Positions 24,389 to 32,306 are shown, counted from the stretch's first letter. The stretch: DNA of 64,000 nt from Caryophanales bacterium UBA7278 (GCA_002472275.1 DKRQ01000019.1:124001-188000); one strand, 5' to 3'. Notes: generated from the letters alone by a model not told the origin. A program made the numbers and translations.

Positions 24389-24444
24389 ATTATAAACTTA
24401 TCGATGTCAAAAAAACTTGAAAGTGGCGTGAATCACACGTGATT
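24389..24444 (-). promoter_or_regulatory. Promoter with upstream palindromic motif (copy 1)
   Basis: Minus-strand -10 TATAAT (plus 24389-24394), no good -35 at 17 nt, then GGCGTGAATCACACGTGATT at plus 24425-24444, whose core AATCACACGTGATT is a near-perfect palindrome. An 18/20 identical motif lies at the same distance from the -10 upstream of the serine protease (59612-59631). The whole divergent gap 24339-24508 also carries the promoter of the lipase-like gene. Confidence 0.6.
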
Positions 24445-24517
24445 GATCATGAATGGTGTTTTGCTTTTTTGGTTCTTCTTTTAAGAAAGCTCCCGAAAAG
24501 CCTACACTATGGAAGCG

Positions 24518-25906
24518 ATGCTTAGATTCTTTTCCGCCATCAAATCGTTCTTCCTGAAAATCTTCGGGAAAAAGCAGCCGCCTCTGCTCCCGCGGCGAAT
24601 CTTTTTCCATTATGCGAAAGGGTTTATAGAAGACGCAGAAGAAGACGTCTATTACACGGATTCCTACTTTTGCGAAGATTCTTCGAAAGCCAACCCCTCC
24701 CTGGCGGTTTGTTCCCTTGGACTAGCCATGTCCGCGTTTAGCTCCAACCACCTCAAGGAAGGCTTTGAAAAACAGGCCGTCAACGTCATTGAGTTCATGG
24801 GCAAGTGCGGCTTCTCCGGCATTGAAGTCCCTCCCTATTTTTGCAAGGAAACCACGGAAGAAGGAATCGCCTATGCAATTGGCAAAAAGACCATAAAGCA
24901 CGGCAAAAAGCCCTTTATTTTGCTTTCTATCGGCGTTAGGGGAGGCAATTACGGCAAGGAATGGTCGTCCAACGCCTACATAGGAGAAGGCAATAGGCAC
25001 AAGGGCTTTGACCTTGCCGCTTCAGAAATCGTCGAGGCGACGAAAGCCTATATCCAAAAGCATCGTATCCGCGGCGAGGTCAGGGTGTGGGTAAGCGGCT
25101 TCTCCAGGGCGGCAGCGGTCAGCAATCTTTTCTCGGTTAGCCTTCCTAGACAAATCGGCAAGGCCCATATCAGCGAGGTCTACGCCTATTGCTTCGCCTG
25201 CCCCAACGTTGCCAAGGAAATCGAAGAGACCCTCACCGTCCCCCATAACTATGTTGGCTCTGCTGATTTGGTGGCGATGCTTCCCCTAAAAAAGTGGGGA
25301 TTCGCCCGCTATGGCGAGGACACGATGGTCCCGCCTTTAAGCCCCATGCCCTTTTCCTCCGTCTCGTTTAGTCCGATCCACGTTTTCAACAAGCAAAAGA
25401 GATTTGTTAGGACCGGCGGTTTGGACAAGGCGAAATTCCTCGCGGAAGCGGGCGACTATTTGGGCGAGCGCATCACGCTGCCTTTCTTCTTGGAAAACTG
25501 CCAAGACGCGGCAAGGGAGTTCTTGGCACTGGTCGACCCCACTTTGGAAAACCCCTATTCGGTCGTGGGCGGTGTCTTCGGCGAAACTTTCAAAGGGATG
25601 ATCGAGGAGTATGGAATCCCCTCTTTGCTATTAAAGGCCGCTTCTAGCAAAACCAACTGGGATGAGGCGATTCGACCCGTTTTGGAAAGGGTGCTCGAAA
25701 GCAAGCCCTATTCTCTGAATTCCGATAACATCGTCCGTGGTTTGACAAGCCTCATCTTCTTGTTAAGAAAAGACGTGCTCAAAGACCATAACTTCTTTTT
25801 GACAATGTGCGACGGCGCGAACATGGCGTCGGCCTTAAACGAGCATAAAGCCGCCTTATACTTGGCGTATCTAAAAGGGCTTGACCCAAATTACAAAGCG
25901 GATTAG
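24518..25906 (+). CDS. Lipase-like alpha/beta hydrolase
   Basis: 462 aa from ATG 24518; an ATG at 24509 would overlap the end of the -10 (TACACT, 24503-24508) and is less likely. The catalytic elbow is WVSGFSRAAAVSNL near residue 195, a G-x-S-x-A form seen in class 3 lipase-like proteins; strands before it (FILLSIGVRGGNYGKEW) and the Asp-containing HNYVGSADLVAMLPL after it fit an alpha/beta hydrolase. No signal peptide; the N-terminus is basic-hydrophobic (LRFFSAIKSFFLKIFGKK) and might attach to the membrane. Substrate unknown. The end overlaps the convergent gene at 25903 by 4 nt. Confidence 0.7.
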   Translation: MLRFFSAIKSFFLKIFGKKQPPLLPRRIFFHYAKGFIEDAEEDVYYTDSYFCEDSSKANPSLAVCSLGLAMSAFSSNHLKEGFEKQAVNVIEFMGKCGFSGIEVPPYFCKETTEEGIAYAIGKKTIKHGKKPFILLSIGVRGGNYGKEWSSNAYIGEGNRHKGFDLAASEIVEATKAYIQKHRIRGEVRVWVSGFSRAAAVSNLFSVSLPRQIGKAHISEVYAYCFACPNVAKEIEETLTVPHNYVGSADLVAMLPLKKWGFARYGEDTMVPPLSPMPFSSVSFSPIHVFNKQKRFVRTGGLDKAKFLAEAGDYLGERITLPFFLENCQDAAREFLALVDPTLENPYSVVGGVFGETFKGMIEEYGIPSLLLKAASSKTNWDEAIRPVLERVLESKPYSLNSDNIVRGLTSLIFLLRKDVLKDHNFFLTMCDGANMASALNEHKAALYLAYLKGLDPNYKAD

Positions 25907-26496
25907 TCGCCGATTTCGGAACGGATTCTCTGATTGGCCTCTTCGACCGAAAGGAAGCAAGGGGCGCTTTTCATGCCTTTGGCCTTTTCGCCGAGGATTT
26001 GCTTGTAAAAGCGGAAATAGAGGTCGATGACGTTGAGGAAGAGGAGTTCCGCGATTCTGAGTTGGGGGATGTCCTTTTCCTGTTCGACCAGAAGGTTCAC
26101 GAGTTCTTCGATGGTGATGAGGGCGAGCTTGCCATAGTCGTCGTTATAGGCGGTCAAGGCATCGGGTTCGGATTCGCCGACCCATTTGACGTATTCCCTC
26201 AAAGGCGAGGTGCCGAGGCTGAAGTCGTCCCCCGACATCGCTAGGCGCATCGAGGTGGCCTTTGCCGAAAGCTTCTTTCCAGAATAGGAATTGCCCGCGT
26301 CTTCGTAGACGAGTTTGGTGATGTCCGCGCCGGCGTTCTCTTTGGCGAATAGGTTATCGAAAAGGAAGGCGGCCGCGCCGATGATCAGGCGGGATTCCTC
26401 CTCGGTGGTTTGGGTGAGTTGCATGTGGAGCCAAGAACGGCAGGTGTAGTCGAATGTGTCCTTCAGCTCTTCGTAGAATTCGGATGCTTGTTTCAT
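25903..26496 (-). CDS. Conserved-looking hypothetical protein
   Basis: 197 aa from ATG 26496 (MKQASEFYEELKDTF). I do not recognise the family. Predominantly helical and acidic, cytosolic, no motif; contains LITIEELVNLLVEQEKDIPQLRIAEL and DLYFRFYKQILGEKAKG. Start chosen because the near-consensus promoter TTGACG-N17-GATAAT ends 7 nt before this ATG, which would put transcription start at the start codon. Divergent from the phosphodiesterase gene at 26564. Confidence 0.6.
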   Translation of the reverse strand: MKQASEFYEELKDTFDYTCRSWLHMQLTQTTEEESRLIIGAAAFLFDNLFAKENAGADITKLVYEDAGNSYSGKKLSAKATSMRLAMSGDDFSLGTSPLREYVKWVGESEPDALTAYNDDYGKLALITIEELVNLLVEQEKDIPQLRIAELLFLNVIDLYFRFYKQILGEKAKGMKSAPCFLSVEEANQRIRSEIGD

Positions 26497-26532
26497 GGCA
26501 ACTATTATCCCGTCCTCAAGGAAGTCCGTCAA
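26497..26532 (-). promoter_or_regulatory. Leaderless-type promoter of the hypothetical gene
   Basis: Minus strand TTGACG (plus 26527-26532), spacer 17, GATAAT (26504-26509), then 7 nt to ATG 26496. No Shine-Dalgarno. Confidence 0.75.
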
Positions 26533-26550
26533 AGAAAGGCGAACTTGCTG

Positions 26551-26556
26551 TATATT
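26551..26556 (+). promoter_or_regulatory. -10 element of the YfcE-type gene
   Basis: TATATT 7 nt before ATG 26564, no Shine-Dalgarno. The -35 region (GTCAAA, 26528-26533) overlaps that of the divergent gene. Confidence 0.5.
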
Positions 26557-26563
26557 TTAAGCG

Positions 26564-27070
26564 ATGAAGTACTTCGTTTTCTCCGATCTTCATGGCTCTT
26601 TATCCGGAATGGAGAGGACTTTTGCGGCGATTTCGAAGGAAAAACCCGATGTGGTGGTTTGCCTAGGCGACATCCTTTATGGCGCTTTCGACACGAATCA
26701 GGCCAAGGTCATTGAACTATTCAAATCGATCAAAGCGCCTATCATCGCGGTCAAAGGCAACTGCGATTATCCAGGCGACGAACACGCGCTTGGCTTCGAT
26801 TTGCCAGAATACTGGTCCTTCGATATCGGCATGCACACGGTCCATCTTAGCCATCGGCCGAGCTATCTTGCCTTCCCGCCGGGAGACGCGACTATATGCG
26901 GCCACACCCATATCAAAACCCTTTATCGCGAAGGCGGGGTCATCCACGGCAATCCCGGCTCCGTTTCTAGGCCTAGGGACGACGGCCCTAGCTATATGAT
27001 CATCGAGGATGGCGTCTTTTCCCTCGTGGATTTGGATAGCGGGGAAACCCTCCGTTCCTTGACTTGGTGA
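26564..27070 (+). CDS. YfcE/MJ0936-type metallophosphodiesterase
   Basis: 168 aa calcineurin-like phosphoesterase. Metal-binding motifs in order: FSDLHG (residue 6 on), CLGDILYG, KGNCDYPGD, SHRPSY and GHTHIKT followed by GNPGSVSRPRDD. This is the arrangement of YfcE, a Mn-dependent phosphodiesterase; the physiological substrate is not known. Probably a leaderless mRNA. Ends one base before the convergent membrane-protein gene. Confidence 0.88.
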   Translation: MKYFVFSDLHGSLSGMERTFAAISKEKPDVVVCLGDILYGAFDTNQAKVIELFKSIKAPIIAVKGNCDYPGDEHALGFDLPEYWSFDIGMHTVHLSHRPSYLAFPPGDATICGHTHIKTLYREGGVIHGNPGSVSRPRDDGPSYMIIEDGVFSLVDLDSGETLRSLTW

Positions 27071-27583
27071 TCAGGAATCGAACGAACCGATTCCGGCTAC
27101 GAAAGCGCCGCCTCCGAAAACCAAACCCGAAAGCATAAAAACGAAGAATAGGGGGATGGGATAGCCTGCGAATTGTTTCGCGAGCTCACCCATGCCAACG
27201 CAAAGCAAGACGACGCCGGCGACGGCCCAAATGGCCAAAGCGGCGCCCGCGGCGACGAATAACGCGTCATAGATACGAACGAGGACGGCGAAGAACCCTT
27301 CCATGCGGTAGCCTCTTTTCTTCCGCAAAAAGAAGAACAGCAAGGAAAGCAAGGCAACCGCGGCAAAGCCGACGATAACCCAAATGAGGTGTTCGGAGAA
27401 TAGAAGCTCCATTCCGACTGGCAATTGCTTGCCGGTCAGGAAGCTTTGGTTGTCGTTGATGATCGAACGGGAAATGAGCCACGGGATCAGCATGACGATC
27501 AAGCCAAGGAAAAGAATCCCACCTCCGATCGGCATCAAAATGGCGAATTCCTTTTTCTCCCGGAAGTCATGACGATAACGCAT
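27071..27583 (-). CDS. Four-helix membrane protein of unknown function
   Basis: 170 aa with about four hydrophobic segments (near 14-38, 65-87, 108-130 and 142-165). No family recognised. The RBS/start region GGGGGAATAGATATG is the same 15 bases as that of the membrane protein at 62965. TGA/TAG context places it tail-to-tail with the phosphodiesterase gene with no gap. Confidence 0.6.
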   Translation of the reverse strand: MRYRHDFREKKEFAILMPIGGGILFLGLIVMLIPWLISRSIINDNQSFLTGKQLPVGMELLFSEHLIWVIVGFAAVALLSLLFFFLRKKRGYRMEGFFAVLVRIYDALFVAAGAALAIWAVAGVVLLCVGMGELAKQFAGYPIPLFFVFMLSGLVFGGGAFVAGIGSFDS

Positions 27584-27629
27584 ATCTATTCCCCCTGGTT
27601 ATGAAAAAGGTAACACAGCGAATTGGCTG

Positions 27630-27687
27630 TTGCATATATGAAAAACTATTCATATAATAACGGCGGAACATGAATCAGCGTTCATAT
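27630..27687 (+). promoter_or_regulatory. Metal-sensor promoter with two ArsR-type operators
   Basis: TTGCAT (27630-27635), 17-nt spacer, TATAAT (27653-27658). Operator 1 ATATGAA-N6-TTCATAT (27636-27655) fills the spacer; operator 2 CATGAA-N6-TTCATAT-like (27668-27687) lies downstream. TGAA-N6-TTCA is the usual SmtB/CadC half-site arrangement. Confidence 0.88.
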
Positions 27688-27700
27688 AAGGAGACCGTTT

Positions 27701-27997
27701 ATGCCCAATATGCCTTCCGAAGTGATCCTCGACGAAATGGAGAACCTTCTTAACATTGCCTCCGACTTCACGAGGCTCAAGATCATGTACGCGATTTCCG
27801 AACGTGAGAAATCCGTTTCCGACATCGTGGAAGAAGTGGGGGCATCCCAATCCTTGGTCTCCCATCAGCTCAAGGTTTTGAGAAAAGCGAACCTCGTCTC
27901 CACCAGGAAAGAAGGGACCCGCGTCTATTACGCGCTGGCCGACGATCACGTCATCGCCCTTTTGAACGTCGTTTACGAACACGTTACCGAGGAGTGA
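27701..27997 (+). CDS. ArsR/SmtB-family metal-responsive repressor
   Basis: 98 aa winged-helix protein. Recognition helix region SVSDIVEEVGASQSLVSHQLKVLRKANLV (in parts) and wing TRKEGTRVYYAL. No CxC or ELCVCDL motif of CadC/ArsR, so the metal site is probably not the alpha3 type; the C-terminal DDHVIALLNVVYEHV has Asp/His residues that fit an alpha5 zinc site of the SmtB/CzrA kind. Sits behind two TGAA-N6-TTCA operators and just before a P1B-ATPase gene, so it likely represses both until Zn or a similar ion is in excess. Confidence 0.9.
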   Translation: MPNMPSEVILDEMENLLNIASDFTRLKIMYAISEREKSVSDIVEEVGASQSLVSHQLKVLRKANLVSTRKEGTRVYYALADDHVIALLNVVYEHVTEE

Positions 27998-27999
27998 AC

Positions 28000-29964
28000 A
28001 TGGGTTGCTGCTGCCACGAAGGACATTGTGAGTGTGAAGAGGAGGAGAAACGCCTCCCCCTTATCATTCGTTGCGCCATTTCCCTGGTTTTAGCTTTGCT
28101 AGGGAGGTTCCTTTTCTCAGAAGGCAACCTCGTTAGCTGGGGATTAAGCGAAACCGGAGCTTTGCTCGTCAATCTGGGCATTATGGCCGTGGCTTATCTA
28201 GTGGTCGCCTATGACGTCATCGTCGAAGCGGTCAAAGGAATCTTCAAAGAACACGACTTTTTCAATGAAAGAATCCTGATGGTCCTAGCTTCCGTCGGGG
28301 CTTTCGCCCTGAGGGCGTTTGGCCCTGAGAGCAACGAGTTCCTTGAAGCGGTCCTCATCGTTTTCCTCTATCAAATCGGGGAGATGCTCGAGGACTATGC
28401 TTCGGACAAATCAAGGGATTCGATTCTAGCCTCGATCGACGTCAGGAAAGAGGTGTGCCTCGTTGAAACCCAAGGTGGGCTAGTAGAAAGAAAGCCCGAG
28501 GAACTAAGAATCGGCGACGTCTGCGTCTATGGCGTGGGAAAGAAACTGCTTTGCGATGGCGAGGTCATCGAAGGCGAGTGTTTGGTGGATGAATCCTCCT
28601 TGACGGGCGAGGCCATGCCTGTCGGTAAAAAAGTAGGGGATTCGGTCCGCTCGCTGACCCTAGTCAAAGAGGGTTCCGTCAAGGTCAAAGTAAGCAAGGA
28701 ATACGAGGATTCCACCGCAGCCAAGATGCTGGAACTCATCGAGGAGTCAGGTGAGAAAAAGAGCAGGGTAAATCGCTTCATCGACTCGTTCGCGAAGGTC
28801 TATACGCCGATTGTTTTTCTTCTGGCGATACTGGTCTCCGTCTTGCCTCCTCTATTCCTAGGAATCGGGGATTCGGCGGTCTGGTCCAAATGGGTTTACG
28901 TGGGTCTATCCTTCCTCGTCGTTTCCTGCCCCTGCGCGATTGTCATATCGATTCCGTTAGCCTATTTCGCGGGTTTGGGGCTTGCCTCAAAAAACGGCAT
29001 TTTGATCAAAGGAGCGGTGCATTTAGACTCGTTAATCTCCGTAAAAACCGCCTGTTTTGATAAAACCGGCACCTTGACGACGGGCGATTTCTCTTTGTCG
29101 AAAAAGCGTTCTTCCGCGATTTCCGAAGACAGGTTCAACGAGTATCTTTGTGCCTGCGAATCCAGGAGCACGCACCCCTTAGGCAAGACGATCGTGGCCT
29201 CAATCGGCGCACCGTTCGAGGAAGAGAAAATCAGCTCTTATTTCGAGGTCGCGGGATCTGGTGTCCGCACCGTTTACGATGGCCACGAACTGAAGGTTGG
29301 AAAAGCGGAGTTTTTAGGGGCGACCATCCCTTCAGAATATGTGTCCGAGCAGGGCACGAGCGTGTTCCTTTCCGTCGATGGCGAGTGCGTTGGCGCGGTC
29401 ACCCTCATGGACACGCCTAGAAAAGAAGTCGCCTCGTTCCTAGACAAAGCCAAAGCCCTCCGCATCAAGACCGTTTTGCTTTCGGGGGACAAGAAGGAAA
29501 ACGTCTTGGCCCTTGGCGAATCTTTAGGCATTGAAAAGAGCCTCGGCGGACTTTCGCCCAAAGACAAAGTGGACGCCCTCGAAAAGGAAATCGCCCAAGC
29601 CCCGACTTTGTTCATTGGCGATGGCATCAACGACGCCGCCTCGATTCGCTTGGCTGATGTCGGCGTCGCGATGGGAGGGGTAGGAAGCGATTTGGCCCTT
29701 GAATGCGCGGACCTTGTTTTGGTCAATGACGATATCTCCAAGGCCATGACAGCGGTTCAAATCGCCAAAAAGACCAGAAGGAGGGCGATCTTCAACATCG
29801 TTTTCTCCATCGCGGTCAAAGCGGGAATCATGGTCGCTTCCTTAATCGGCGCCCTCACGGCCTCCTTTGCCTTGCCTCTATGGGTCGCGGCGATCGGCGA
29901 TACCGGCGTTGCCCTTGTCTGCATCTTGTCCTCGTTCCTGATTGCAAAGGCCAAGATTGAATAG
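28000..29964 (+). CDS. P1B-type heavy-metal-exporting ATPase (Zn/Cd/Pb type)
   Basis: 654 aa from ATG 28000, which has GAGGAG 5 nt upstream; a GTG at 27994 lies inside that site. N-terminus is Cys/His-rich (MGCCCHEGHCECEEEEKR), a short metal-binding tail instead of a ferredoxin-like HMA domain. Then TGEAMPV (actuator), SCPCAIV in the sixth helix (transport site CPC), phosphorylation motif DKTGTLTTGD, STHPLGK and GDGINDAASIRLADVG. This fits the CadA/ZntA P1B-2 group. Co-transcribed with the ArsR gene; exports excess metal from the cytosol. The cation is inferred. Confidence 0.93.
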   Translation: MGCCCHEGHCECEEEEKRLPLIIRCAISLVLALLGRFLFSEGNLVSWGLSETGALLVNLGIMAVAYLVVAYDVIVEAVKGIFKEHDFFNERILMVLASVGAFALRAFGPESNEFLEAVLIVFLYQIGEMLEDYASDKSRDSILASIDVRKEVCLVETQGGLVERKPEELRIGDVCVYGVGKKLLCDGEVIEGECLVDESSLTGEAMPVGKKVGDSVRSLTLVKEGSVKVKVSKEYEDSTAAKMLELIEESGEKKSRVNRFIDSFAKVYTPIVFLLAILVSVLPPLFLGIGDSAVWSKWVYVGLSFLVVSCPCAIVISIPLAYFAGLGLASKNGILIKGAVHLDSLISVKTACFDKTGTLTTGDFSLSKKRSSAISEDRFNEYLCACESRSTHPLGKTIVASIGAPFEEEKISSYFEVAGSGVRTVYDGHELKVGKAEFLGATIPSEYVSEQGTSVFLSVDGECVGAVTLMDTPRKEVASFLDKAKALRIKTVLLSGDKKENVLALGESLGIEKSLGGLSPKDKVDALEKEIAQAPTLFIGDGINDAASIRLADVGVAMGGVGSDLALECADLVLVNDDISKAMTAVQIAKKTRRRAIFNIVFSIAVKAGIMVASLIGALTASFALPLWVAAIGDTGVALVCILSSFLIAKAKIE

Positions 29965-30004
29965 GCGAAACCGCGGCGATTTTTATATGTGCGCACGATT
30001 TTTC

Positions 30005-30033
30005 TTGACGTGCCTCTCTCACACGTATATCAT
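30005..30033 (+). promoter_or_regulatory. Promoter of rplK-rplA
   Basis: TTGACG (30005-30010), spacer 17, TATCAT (30028-30033). Confidence 0.85.
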
Positions 30034-30059
30034 ACGCACTGCGCACATTCAGCGCGATT

Positions 30060-30099
30060 GCGTGGGAGGACCTTGACGAGGGTCCGGACGAACCACTGC
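30060..30099 (+). promoter_or_regulatory. L1-binding leader of the rplKA mRNA
   Basis: GTGG (30062-30065) pairs with CCAC (30093-30096) and GGACC with GGTCC, leaving an asymmetric internal loop with GACGAA. This mimics the L1 site on 23S rRNA helices 76-77 and matches the known autoregulatory L1 target before rplK, so free L1 should repress this operon. Confidence 0.8.
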
Positions 30100-30128
30100 A
30101 TGAAACATTCCAAAAAGGAGGAATTTCC

Positions 30129-30539
30129 ATGAGAAAGAAGATTACCAAAGTCGTCAAAATGGAACTCCCGGGCGGCGACGCCCATCCGGGACCGAAGCTG
30201 GCTTCCGCCGGCGTCAACATGGCCAAATTCTGCACCGACTTCAACGCGAAGACCGGTGACAGGAGGGGCCAAGTCGTTCCAGTCATCATCACGGCCTATG
30301 AGGACAAGTCCTACGACTTCGTCATCAAGACCACCCCGGTTGCTCCGTTGCTTCTAAAGGCCGCGGGCATCGAAAAAGGATCCGGCAACTCGAAGAAGAT
30401 CGTTGGACACATCTCTGACGCTCAGCTCACCGAGATCGCCCAGTACAAGCTCCCTGACCTCAACACCGAGGACATCGAAGCCGCGAAAAAGGTCATCGCC
30501 GGTACCTGCAAGCAGATGGGCATCGCCATCGACAAATAA
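30129..30539 (+). CDS. rplK: Ribosomal protein L11
   Basis: 136 aa, slightly shorter than the usual ~141. Forms the GTPase-associated centre with 23S rRNA and L10/L12. The Pro-rich N-terminal linker appears as ELPGGDAHPGPKLASAGVN (usual PAGKANPAPPVGPALG), so it is somewhat divergent; KTPPAPLL is KTTPVAPLLLKA here. The RNA-binding C-terminus ends in GTCKQMGIAIDK. AAGGAGG site. First gene after the L1-type leader; rplA follows after 15 nt. Confidence 0.96.
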   Translation: MRKKITKVVKMELPGGDAHPGPKLASAGVNMAKFCTDFNAKTGDRRGQVVPVIITAYEDKSYDFVIKTTPVAPLLLKAAGIEKGSGNSKKIVGHISDAQLTEIAQYKLPDLNTEDIEAAKKVIAGTCKQMGIAIDK

Positions 30540-30554
30540 GGAGGTTAGCGAATC

Positions 30555-31247
30555 ATGAAAAAAGTTTCCAAGAAATACGCGGCCGCCGTTAAGAAAGTCG
30601 ATGCGACCAAGCTCTACACCCTCGAGGAGGCCGTCTCCCTCGTCAAAGAGACCTCCGTCACCAAGTTCGACGCTTCTGTTGACATCTCGTTCAACCTCAA
30701 CGTCAACCCCACCCTCGCCGATCAACTCATCCGCGGCACCATCACCCTTCCCCACGGCAACGGCAAGACCAAGAAGGTCCTCGTCGTCACCAACACGAAG
30801 CTAGATGACGCCAAAGAGTCCGGCGCCGACTTCTTCGGCGGCAAGGACATGCTCGAGAAGATCCAGCGCGAGAACTGGTTCGACTTCGACATCATCGTCG
30901 CCACTCCCGACATGATGGGCGAACTCGGCAAAATGGGCCGTGTCCTCGGCCCCAAAGGCTTGATGCCTAACCCCAAGACCGGCACCGTCACCATGGACGT
31001 CAAAACCGCCGTCAAGGAAATCAAGGCTGGCAAGGTCGCCTACCGCGTCGACCGCGATGGCAACCTCTCCATGGGCATCGGAAGGGTTTCCTTCTCCGAA
31101 GCCGACCTACTCGACAATCTCAAGGCCATCACCGACCAGATCGTCAAATCCCGTCCCTCTACCGTCAAGGGCACCTTCATCAAGAACGCTGCCATTGCCT
31201 CTACCATGGGACCCGCCGTCCACATCACCTTCGCTGGACGCAACTAA
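30555..31247 (+). CDS. rplA: Ribosomal protein L1
   Basis: 230 aa, normal. L1 forms the mobile stalk at the E site and represses its own operon through the leader at 30060-30099. Conserved KYAAAVKKVDATKLYTLEEA N-terminus, GTITLPHGNGKTKKVLVV, MGRVLGPKGLMPNPKTGTV (signature) and GKVAYRVDRDGNLSMGIGRV. AAGGAGG site. Followed by the L10 leader. Confidence 0.98.
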   Translation: MKKVSKKYAAAVKKVDATKLYTLEEAVSLVKETSVTKFDASVDISFNLNVNPTLADQLIRGTITLPHGNGKTKKVLVVTNTKLDDAKESGADFFGGKDMLEKIQRENWFDFDIIVATPDMMGELGKMGRVLGPKGLMPNPKTGTVTMDVKTAVKEIKAGKVAYRVDRDGNLSMGIGRVSFSEADLLDNLKAITDQIVKSRPSTVKGTFIKNAAIASTMGPAVHITFAGRN

Positions 31248-31270
31248 TCACCATTGGTGAATCGCTTCAT

Positions 31271-31325
31271 ATTCCTAAGATAGCCGGGGGCAAGTGCCTT
31301 AATAGATACACCCTGCTGAGGTAAC
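31271..31325 (+). promoter_or_regulatory. Ribosomal protein L10 leader of rplJL
   Basis: The 141-nt gap before rplJ carries a run that matches the L10 leader pattern seen before rplJ in Bacillota: CCTAAGATAGCCGG near 31274, GCCTTAATAG near 31296 and CCCTGCTGAGGT at 31311-31322. This RNA binds L10(L12)4 and limits rplJL expression. A perfect small inverted repeat TCACC/GGTGA (31248-31260) lies just upstream. Confidence 0.78.
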
Positions 31326-31388
31326 AAACATTCACACTTCACTAGTTATATCGAAGCATCACATATACACAGAAAGGAGGTACATACC

Positions 31389-31898
31389 ATGAACCAGCAA
31401 GTTCTCGAAGCTAAGAAGGAATTGGTCAAACAGATTGGCGAAAGCATCTCTAAAGCCGGCTCCCTCACGGTCGTCTCCTACCAAGGTCTCACCGTCGCCG
31501 AAACCCAGGAACTCCGCAGGACCCTCGAAAAGGCCGACTCCACGTTCACCGTTTACAAAAACACCCTCGTGCGCCGCGCTCTTGAAGAAGGCAAGCATCC
31601 GGATCTAGGCGAATTGCTCAATGGTGCCAACGGATTCGTCTTCTCCACCGAAGTCTCCGCCGGCCCCAAGGCGCTTGTCAAATTCGCCCGTACCCACGAA
31701 GCCCTCGTCCTCAAAGGCGGTCTCGTGGAAGGCAAGGTCCTCGACGCCCAAGGCATCAAGGACGTGAGCAAGCTCCCGGACAAAAACGGCCTCATCGCTA
31801 TGTTCCTATCGTGCCTCAACGCACCCATCACCAAGTTCGCCGCCACCGTCAAGGCCATCGCGGACAAAGCCCCGGCTGCCCAGCCGGCTGCCAACTGA
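31389..31898 (+). CDS. rplJ: Ribosomal protein L10
   Basis: 169 aa, normal. Base of the L12 stalk. N-terminal rRNA-binding part has SLTVVSYQGLTVAETQELRR and VYKNTLVRRALEEGK; the C-terminal helix that carries L12 dimers ends in Ala/Pro-rich sequence. AAAGGAGG site. Preceded by its leader RNA, followed by rplL after 21 nt. Confidence 0.97.
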   Translation: MNQQVLEAKKELVKQIGESISKAGSLTVVSYQGLTVAETQELRRTLEKADSTFTVYKNTLVRRALEEGKHPDLGELLNGANGFVFSTEVSAGPKALVKFARTHEALVLKGGLVEGKVLDAQGIKDVSKLPDKNGLIAMFLSCLNAPITKFAATVKAIADKAPAAQPAAN

Positions 31899-31919
31899 TC
31901 AATTAAGGAGGATCAAACA

Positions 31920-32306
31920 ATGGCTAAACTCACCAACGAAGAGATCATCGCCTCCCTTAAGGAGATGACCATCATCGAGCTCTCTGAGCTCGTCAAGGCC
32001 GTCGAGGCCGAATTCGGCGTCACCGCCGCCGTCGCCGCCGCTGGCCCGGCCGCCGCTCCCGCCGAGGACGAAGCCCCCGTCGATAAGGGACCCTCTGAAG
32101 TCTCCCTCATCCTCAAGGGTCTTGGCACCGGCTCCAAGGTCGCCATCATCAAAGCCGTCCAGGCCATCACCGGCCTTGGCTTGATGGATGCCAAGAAGCT
32201 CGTCGACGCCTGCCCCGCTCCCGTCAAAGAGCACATCAGCCCCGTCGAAGCCGAAGAACACAAGAAGGCTCTCGTCGCCGCCGGCGCCGAAGTCGAGATC
32301 AAGTAA
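31920..32306 (+). CDS. rplL: Ribosomal protein L7/L12
   Basis: 128 aa, a little longer than the usual ~120. N-terminal dimerisation helices ([20 protein letters not shown]), Ala/Pro-rich hinge near residues 40-55, and the C-terminal factor-binding domain with [36 protein letters not shown] (in parts). Recruits translational GTPases such as FusA and Tuf of this window. AAGGAGG site. A GC-rich hairpin (32329-32355) follows. Confidence 0.98.
   Translation: MAKLTNEEIIASLKEMTIIELSELVKAVEAEFGVTAAVAAAGPAAAPAEDEAPVDKGPSEVSLILKGLGTGSKVAIIKAVQAITGLGLMDAKKLVDACPAPVKEHISPVEAEEHKKALVAAGAEVEIK

Noticed and set aside
25903..25906. Convergent gene overlap of 4 nt as an unusual feature
   Set aside because: Common in compact genomes; both ends are supported and no regulatory signal is visible there.
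27994..27999. GTG start for the P1B-ATPase
   Set aside because: It lies within the GAGGAG ribosome site that serves ATG 28000.
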